Virus record (IMG/VR): IMGVR_UViG_3300046028_001986
Location: 1-64,000 of that record
Direction: 5' to 3' (one strand)
Origin: a virus
DNA: 64,000 nt
The notes beneath the pieces are model-generated. The model was given only the letters and a program-made list of their open reading frames with translations. It ran no database searches and was not told the DNA's origin. The translations under genes and the position numbers were made by a program. Positions 59,217 through 64,000 of this stretch are shown in pieces (within the stretch, counting starts at the first letter, position 1; every line of letters starts with the position of its first letter).

Positions 59217-62165
59217 TTATAGACCGCTTAATTTCATGTAGTCTTTTAACAACTCAGTGGATTCTTTCATAGGATTACCTAAGCCATCAGCACCCATGCG
59301 ATTCTTTTGCCCTGAGATTACTGGGATAGTTGTTTGACCGGTAGATTTTTGTTTATTCAATCCACCACTTATAACATTCATCATAAATCCAATGTCAGCT
59401 TCAAATGTATCATCTGCACTGTTAGCGTATGATTCTTCTATTGAACTAGTATCCTTTTTTACATCAGACAAGTGGGCATCAATGCCAGCTGTACTTTTAA
59501 GTCCCCATTTCTGAGCAGCTTTTTGTGCTGCTTGATAACTACTACTTGCTTTAACTTCGCACTTACCTTTTTTAGCATGTACACAAATAAAAGGTCTTTC
59601 TTCTGATTCTTCTACTTTAGTTGATTCTTCTGAAAGCATTGCTATTTTTCTGAAAAGATTAGTGAAACTTGATTCTGACATTGTTTCGCATTTGCAAGGA
59701 TTGCAATCACATTTTTTGCAATTGTTATCTTCATCTAATGCGTCTGTGCCGGCTTCTTCACCTGTTTCATCTTCAGCTTCGTTAGTTGGGCTTGAATATA
59801 CTTCACCTTCTTCTTCGTCTGCACCTGCATCTGCCGTTGCCAATGCACTATTAGCTGCTGCATTCCCTGCAACATCAGCATTGGTATTATCAGCACCGGA
59901 ATCTGGGGCATTTGCTTCAGATACATCATCAGTCATTTGATCTTCTGATTCATCTTCGCCCATAACTGGTTGTTCATCGGATTCACATTGATGATTCTCT
60001 TCCATCATGTCGCCACATGACTCGCATGTTTCTGCCTCATGCCCATGATCTTCTTCACTGGAACCTTCTTCATCTTCATAGTCACCGTCATCTGTCATTT
60101 CTCCGCCGCCAGTGCCTGACAATTTCTTCATCAATGACATCATACCGTCATGGTCATCAACTACGCTGATACCACCGTGAGCACCTGCTGAGCCTTGTGG
60201 TGCATTGAAACCTTGTTCTTCACCTCCAAATAAGCCTAAACCTGCTGATTTAATTATAGATAACAATTGGTCAGCTTCACCATCTTGTGCTGATACTGAC
60301 ACTGAATCAGGTGATCCTTGTTGACCTTTACTGATTGAAACTGTCATTCCTTCAGATACATTTTCTTCACTTTTCACATTGGCTTTGAATTCAGCCTTAG
60401 TTTTACCGTATTTCTTTTTGAATTCTGCGTCAGTTAACTCTTTAAAATCCAATGATAGTTCATTCATTCTACCTTCATTAACATTTTCAAGTAAAGAATT
60501 TAATTGCTTATCTAATGATTCAAAAGCAAATTCATCTAAAACATTGTTATCACGCATTGTTTGTCCAAATGCTTTGAAAGTGTTACCGGGCGTTGTAATT
60601 GCTTGTTGCTTCATGTAAGAAGTCTTATCCATCTCATCTACTTCACCCATGCCTTGCTCGTTAAATATATCTCGGGCGAATGATACTATCCGATCATACA
60701 TTTCTTCAAACAACATAGGATCAAATACTCCACCGTTTGATTCTACATATTTTTTAACTGCGGCCATTACTCTTGGTTTTCTACTTGGACTCATATAGCG
60801 GCGATTATTATCAATCATGTCTTGGATAATATCCATATAATCATCTTCACCAAACATATCTATATCACCTTTACCCATGCCTTCATCCATTACATCATGT
60901 GCGCCATAACTAGCCATTGTGCCAACTTCAGGTCCTTGACCCATTTCACCAATTGCAGTGAGACCTAGTATTGGCATTTGACCATAGCACTCATCTAAGC
61001 CTTCTTTGAACCCGTCGTGATAGTGTCTTGCTTCTTCCATATCATCGTTTGTGCAATTGTATGGCATTTTTCTTAGTGCATGGCTTTTACCTTGAAGTCT
61101 TGCAGCTTGTAAATTATGTTCCATGCCTTCTTTAACTTTCTTTTTATCTTTGACAGCTTTCTTCATTGGCTCTTTCTTATTACCGTCTTTATCTATATCT
61201 AGAAAGTCTGGTTTGGCAGATTTCTTAGCAAAAGGATTAACACCTTTCTTAGGTGCGTTCCCTTTCTTCTCATCCTTTTCTATATCTTTGGTAACTTTTT
61301 TTCCAATCTTTTCAGCCTTGTCATCTTTCTTGACAAAAGGATTTACACCTTTCTTGCCTTCTAATACACCGCGATTAGCAGTGCTTAGTGGACTTGATTG
61401 TGCAAAGTACTGTGGAGCTTCAGCCTCATGCATCTTGCTTAATGTCGTAGCAAGTTGTGCTTGCTTTTCTGTCTTAGCAGGATAATCTTCTTTGTGTGCT
61501 AAGACTTTTGCTCTGAATTGAGTAGGAGTCATACCGTGAGATTTTGCTTTTGTGGTGAAGGCGCCCGGATGCTTAATAGCACCCTTGATCCAATTTTCAC
61601 CATCTTCAGCCATTTGTTGATCAGGCATTAAAGTCAGTTCACCTTTACCAATAGATTGTTTAATCTGTTGTGCTAATTGAGCGTTGTCAACTGTACCTAG
61701 TGTCTTATCACCTTGTGCAATAACTTGTGTGTTCTTTTGTGGTTGACCTGCCATTTGTTGCTGTTGTCCGGGCTGTAGTGTTTGTCCGGGCTGCTTAGGC
61801 ATTTGTGAAGCCGGTTTGATTTCAATTTGATCAGCTTCATTCAATGCTTGGGTTAATTGATCAAAGTATTCTTTCAAACTATGCTTAGTAGTTTTACTTT
61901 TATCCCACTTGGGCAACTTAACATCTTTACCTGTTACACCAAATGCTGACCAATCAGGCTTGCTACCTGCAGGGGCTGCTTTTGGAGGACGACCTTTGCC
62001 ACGCTTCACGGCAGGAGGTGCTTGCTTAACTGGGTTACCGTCAGCATCTTCATCGTCTTTACGACCGTAACCACCTGGGTCAGCAGTGTGAACTTCACCT
62101 GTATCAGTAGTAGTTGTGGCTTCTGATAAATTGTCAAACGATTTTAATATATCTCTGAAATCCAT
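59217..62165 (-). CDS. Large acidic capsid-targeted polyprotein or head-core protein
   Basis: 982 residues. Tag 'MDFRDILKSFDNLSE|ATTTT'. Many candidate prohead-protease sites: 'ALNE|ADQ', 'GVLE|GKKG', 'KVKE|GMEH', 'VMDE|GMGK', 'NVNE|GRMN', 'NVSE|GMTV' and 'DVSE|ANAP'. Segments: a Gln-rich linker, a duplicated basic unit 'KKGVNPF(V/A)KK', 'PDFLDIDKDGNKKEPMKKAVKDKKK', an acidic Cys-containing part (CESCGDMMEENHQCES; CKKCDCNPCKCE) and a domain 'PFICVHAKKGKCEVKASSSYQAAQKAAQKWG'. It may be the scaffold/core or the main packaged internal protein of the head. It ends at a strong terminator. Confidence 0.65.
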   Translation of the reverse strand: MDFRDILKSFDNLSEATTTTDTGEVHTADPGGYGRKDDEDADGNPVKQAPPAVKRGKGRPPKAAPAGSKPDWSAFGVTGKDVKLPKWDKSKTTKHSLKEYFDQLTQALNEADQIEIKPASQMPKQPGQTLQPGQQQQMAGQPQKNTQVIAQGDKTLGTVDNAQLAQQIKQSIGKGELTLMPDQQMAEDGENWIKGAIKHPGAFTTKAKSHGMTPTQFRAKVLAHKEDYPAKTEKQAQLATTLSKMHEAEAPQYFAQSSPLSTANRGVLEGKKGVNPFVKKDDKAEKIGKKVTKDIEKDEKKGNAPKKGVNPFAKKSAKPDFLDIDKDGNKKEPMKKAVKDKKKVKEGMEHNLQAARLQGKSHALRKMPYNCTNDDMEEARHYHDGFKEGLDECYGQMPILGLTAIGEMGQGPEVGTMASYGAHDVMDEGMGKGDIDMFGEDDYMDIIQDMIDNNRRYMSPSRKPRVMAAVKKYVESNGGVFDPMLFEEMYDRIVSFARDIFNEQGMGEVDEMDKTSYMKQQAITTPGNTFKAFGQTMRDNNVLDEFAFESLDKQLNSLLENVNEGRMNELSLDFKELTDAEFKKKYGKTKAEFKANVKSEENVSEGMTVSISKGQQGSPDSVSVSAQDGEADQLLSIIKSAGLGLFGGEEQGFNAPQGSAGAHGGISVVDDHDGMMSLMKKLSGTGGGEMTDDGDYEDEEGSSEEDHGHEAETCESCGDMMEENHQCESDEQPVMGEDESEDQMTDDVSEANAPDSGADNTNADVAGNAAANSALATADAGADEEEGEVYSSPTNEAEDETGEEAGTDALDEDNNCKKCDCNPCKCETMSESSFTNLFRKIAMLSEESTKVEESEERPFICVHAKKGKCEVKASSSYQAAQKAAQKWGLKSTAGIDAHLSDVKKDTSSIEESYANSADDTFEADIGFMMNVISGGLNKQKSTGQTTIPVISGQKNRMGADGLGNPMKESTELLKDYMKLSGL

Positions 62166-62175
62166 TTTATTTTCC

Positions 62176-62805
62176 TTAACGGTTATATGCTGCGCCAGTC
62201 TTTGGCTTTGGTGGCATCTTTATAGTACTCATTGGGCTCTTGTCCCCCATCTTCTTATCATCTAAATATGGCTTGAACGGGTCAAACGCATCTTTTGTTC
62301 TTGTCCCTGCATATGGAATATCAATCTTAGACTCTTTAGCTTGATCTTTGATTGATTGTAAATATGAATCCCCGTACGCCTTGCTTGCTGCTTTGGCATC
62401 AGGCTGCTCACCCATTTCTTCTTTATCAAGCAATGGGCTATGACTCATTTCATTTTGATATCCCGCCTGTTCACTATCAATACTATCATCAAAAGCAGTT
62501 GATATCATACGCACCATGTTAACATTGTATCCGCATAACTGAGCAAGTTGTTGCACCATTGGTTCTGTAGCTGGGTATCTAAACTCAACTTTAATCAATG
62601 TAACACTTTCGTTCTCTAAGTTAGGAAAACCATATGGTGATTTCTGTATTGGAGTACTTTTTGGTTCACCAATTTCCACTGGGTCAAACTTTTTTAGATT
62701 GTACTTAAACATGTCTATAAAGTTTTTGTCAATGGTGCCGGCAATTTTGATAGTATACTTGTAAGTATGTATACTTTCAACAATGAAATGTTTAAGGCTT
62801 CGCAT
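62176..62805 (-). CDS. Head-associated protein with targeting-like N-terminus
   Basis: 209 residues from the ATG at 62805 (AGGAAT 8 nt upstream); the longer frame to 62883 is rejected because it overlaps the terminase gene. 'MRSLKHFIVE|SIHTYKYTIKIAG' begins with a tag-like peptide. The core 'KNFIDMFKYNLKKFDPVEIG', 'TPIQKSPYGFPNLENESVTLIKVEFRYPATEPMVQQLAQLCGYN' is strongly conserved in environmental T4-like phages from memory. The C-terminal part is hydrophilic (AKAASKAYGDSYLQSIKDQA). Probably a head or packaging component; exact role unknown. Confidence 0.7.
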   Translation of the reverse strand: MRSLKHFIVESIHTYKYTIKIAGTIDKNFIDMFKYNLKKFDPVEIGEPKSTPIQKSPYGFPNLENESVTLIKVEFRYPATEPMVQQLAQLCGYNVNMVRMISTAFDDSIDSEQAGYQNEMSHSPLLDKEEMGEQPDAKAASKAYGDSYLQSIKDQAKESKIDIPYAGTRTKDAFDPFKPYLDDKKMGDKSPMSTIKMPPKPKTGAAYNR

Positions 62806-62825
62806 GTTTTTATTCCTGTATATAT

Positions 62826-62833
62826 TATTTATC
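62826..62833 (-). promoter_or_regulatory. Late-type box GATAAATA
   Basis: Minus strand, 20 nt before the ATG at 62805, followed by ATATATACAGGAAT; a leadered late promoter that overlaps the stop region of the terminase gene. Confidence 0.6.
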
Positions 62834-62836
62834 TTT

Positions 62837-63313
62837 TTAAGTGGATTTTGCTGCCAACATCTTAAGCAACTCGTTTCTATCAAGTTCTCTACCTTCTCCT
62901 ATTGGGGTAGCTTCAATTTCCTTGTCCCTACTTGATTCTTTTTGATCCAATTGTGCTTTTTTCAACTGTAAATCAATCATCTTTAACTTCTTATTTAGTT
63001 TAGCAGTTTTTGCAGTAATAGCATGACCAAGCATAGTTCCAGCAACATTAAATATCTCACTGGCATATCTGCTATCCACTTGCATCCCAAGATCAATTAA
63101 GTCTTTGTAGCTGCTTGTAGCCATCTCAGCTAATGCATCCATCTCATCATCTGCGGCTTCTAATCCACGGACTTGAGGTAATGCTTGTTCTATTTTTGAT
63201 AGACTATCTAATGCTTCAGTGGTTATTTCCTGTGCATTTTCTGGTGTTGGTTTCGCCAAGGTGTCTATTTCATCTTGCGGCAGTTCAAAAAGTTCTTCTA
63301 GTCGTTTCGTCAT
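62837..63313 (-). CDS. 16: Terminase small subunit (gp16-like)
   Basis: 158 residues, T4 gp16 is 164. Central coiled-coil: 'EALDSLSKIEQALPQVRGLEAADDEMDALAEMA', 'SYKDLIDLGMQVDSRYASEIFNVAGTMLGHAITAKTAKLNKKLKMIDLQLKKAQLD'. This is the gp16 family pattern in T4-like phages. It forms a ring that regulates the large terminase during DNA packaging. The large subunit gene is not in the window. Confidence 0.85.
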   Translation of the reverse strand: MTKRLEELFELPQDEIDTLAKPTPENAQEITTEALDSLSKIEQALPQVRGLEAADDEMDALAEMATSSYKDLIDLGMQVDSRYASEIFNVAGTMLGHAITAKTAKLNKKLKMIDLQLKKAQLDQKESSRDKEIEATPIGEGRELDRNELLKMLAAKST

Positions 63314-63319
63314 AGAAAG

Positions 63320-63327
63320 TATTTAGT
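63320..63327 (-). promoter_or_regulatory. Late-type box ACTAAATA
   Basis: Minus strand, 6 nt before the ATG at 63313; variant late box at leaderless spacing. Confidence 0.45.
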
Positions 63328-63354
63328 TACTTTCGTGACCCATTTCTAAAAAGG

Positions 63355-63804
63355 TCATCTTCTTTTTTTTACACTACTAGTAGTATTTGCAAAAATTGAA
63401 TCTTCACTAATGACCCTAAAAACATAACCGTGCTGTTTGCAATATGCAGTAGCGGATAGGAATTTAGCTTGGTTAACTATTGCATGTAATTTATCATGTC
63501 TGGTTTTTGCTTCAGTCAATGATGTTTGACTTTTTGGTTTTACTTCAACTATTTCTGCCTTAATTTGATGTGATTTATTTTCATAAACCACAAAAAAATC
63601 AGGAATATATTGATGTATTTTTCCATCTAATGGGCTACGATACGGTATTGAAATTGATTCACTTGCCCAATGTGTAATATGTTTATTTTCATCTAAAAAC
63701 ATCATAACCCGCATTTCCCAAGACGATCTGTATTTGGGTTTATGTTTACCTACATACTTTTGTGGATTTCGGCAAGTATAAGTACCCTGAGCATAATTAG
63801 CCAT
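63355..63804 (-). CDS. 4: Head completion protein (gp4-like)
   Basis: 149 residues, T4 gp4 is 150. 'RNPQKYVGKHKPKYRSSWEMRVMMFLDEN', 'ITHWASESISIPYRSPLDGKIHQYIPDFFVVYEN', 'KAEIVEVKPKSQ': the PDFF...EIVEVKPK pair is the PD-(D/E)xK-like nuclease core of gp4. In T4 gp4 acts at the end of head filling before tail joining. It starts 2 nt after the partial gene at the right edge. Confidence 0.9.
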   Translation of the reverse strand: MANYAQGTYTCRNPQKYVGKHKPKYRSSWEMRVMMFLDENKHITHWASESISIPYRSPLDGKIHQYIPDFFVVYENKSHQIKAEIVEVKPKSQTSLTEAKTRHDKLHAIVNQAKFLSATAYCKQHGYVFRVISEDSIFANTTSSVKKRR

Positions 63805-63806
63805 AC

Positions 63807-63998
63807 TTATTGCACTATGTTTCGTGCCACTGGTTGATTTGATTTTGGTATGATAGCTATGCCATATAATGAAGTTTTGCTTTTAAAACTATTTAGATAG
63901 TAAGCAAGAATTTGATTCATTTCCATTTTCTTTGTACCTTTGATTTGGTCAATTAATTGTAATACAGGTATCTGTGTTTCTTGTGCTATTCTAAATAA
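63807..63998 (-). CDS. C-terminal part of a conserved phage protein (truncated by window)
   Basis: 63 residues and stop: '...QIPVLQLIDQIKGTKKMEMNQILAYYLNSFKSKTSLYGIAIIPK...ARNIVQ'. The gene enters from the right edge. The pattern 'LAYYLNSFKSKTSLYG' and terminal '(A/S)RN(I/V)' is familiar from small proteins next to head-completion genes in related phages. Function not recognised. Confidence 0.7.
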   Translation of the reverse strand, partial: LFRIAQETQIPVLQLIDQIKGTKKMEMNQILAYYLNSFKSKTSLYGIAIIPKSNQPVARNIVQ

Positions 63999-64000
63999 CA

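Noticed and set aside
59217-62165. Acidic Cys-containing segment as a zinc-finger transcription factor
   Set aside because: Cys pairs lie in low-complexity acidic sequence without finger spacing; the tag and cleavage motifs point to a head protein.

Overview
The window is about 64 kb of a tailed double-stranded DNA phage genome, AT-rich (roughly 36-38% GC by eye) and densely packed, with short ATGA or TAATG overlaps between many genes. It belongs to the wider T4-like myovirus group. It carries a T4-type family B DNA polymerase (gp43), a gp45-like sliding clamp, a gp44-like clamp loader, a DsbA-like small protein, a gp16-like small terminase, a gp4-like head completion protein, an RNase H/FEN-type exonuclease and late-type promoter boxes close to TATAAATA. 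Many ORFs are conserved hypotheticals of environmental myoviruses. Sigma70-type promoters and a GH19 endolysin fit a Gram-negative host. No ribosomal RNA, transposase, CRISPR array, integrase or convincing tRNA was seen.

Layout. 1-6.4 kb (minus): small early hypotheticals, a 5'-3' exonuclease, and an SF2 helicase fused to an HNH nuclease. 6.4-8 kb: a small protein and a UvdE repair endonuclease. 8-11.7 kb (plus): three late proteins with T4-like capsid-targeting N-termini. 11.7-14.4 kb (minus): epimerase, glycosyltransferase, tiny proteins. 14.4-20.3 kb: 7-deazaguanine genes (QueE, QueD, FolE, DpdA-like) interleaved with very small proteins. 20.2-25.3 kb: clamp, 2OG oxygenase, DNA polymerase, DsbA, TilS-like PP-loop ATPase. 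25.3-38.3 kb: a large late block of virion-cargo candidates (metallopeptidase, GNAT+GH19 fusion, Dps, two multi-segment polyproteins, nucleotidyltransferase, NTase-ligase-NMNAT fusion). 38.3-49 kb: virion and small proteins, ClpA, DnaJ, holin, PhoH (plus strand), clamp loader, GroES-like protein, DnaE fragment. 49-59 kb: adhesin-like structural proteins, endolysin and a 1725-residue tail fibre whose distal two thirds is GC-rich. 59-64 kb: a 982-residue acidic cargo or core protein, small terminase, gp4 and a partial gene.

The most interesting system is a set of at least ten proteins sharing a T4 internal-protein-like N-terminus (short amphipathic leader ending in x-E|A/G/S). Several also carry repeated internal motifs of the form [VIL]-x-E|G/A, notably QGVAEG, between unrelated domains. 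This is what a T4-type prohead protease would recognise. It suggests that multidomain polyproteins are packaged into the capsid, cut into separate enzymes and small proteins during head maturation, and injected with the DNA. Predicted cargo includes an NTase-ligase-NMNAT fusion, a GH19/GNAT protein, an ADP-ribosyltransferase-like protein, a GP88-like protein, an HExxH peptidase and possibly Dps.

Two promoter classes can be read. One is host sigma70 promoters (TTGACA-17-TATAAT types) before early genes. The other is GATAAATA/ACTAAATA/TATAAATA boxes before late genes. In both classes several boxes lie so close to the start codon (4-8 nt) that the mRNA would be leaderless. All functional statements are from sequence reading and memory of protein families; no database search was run.
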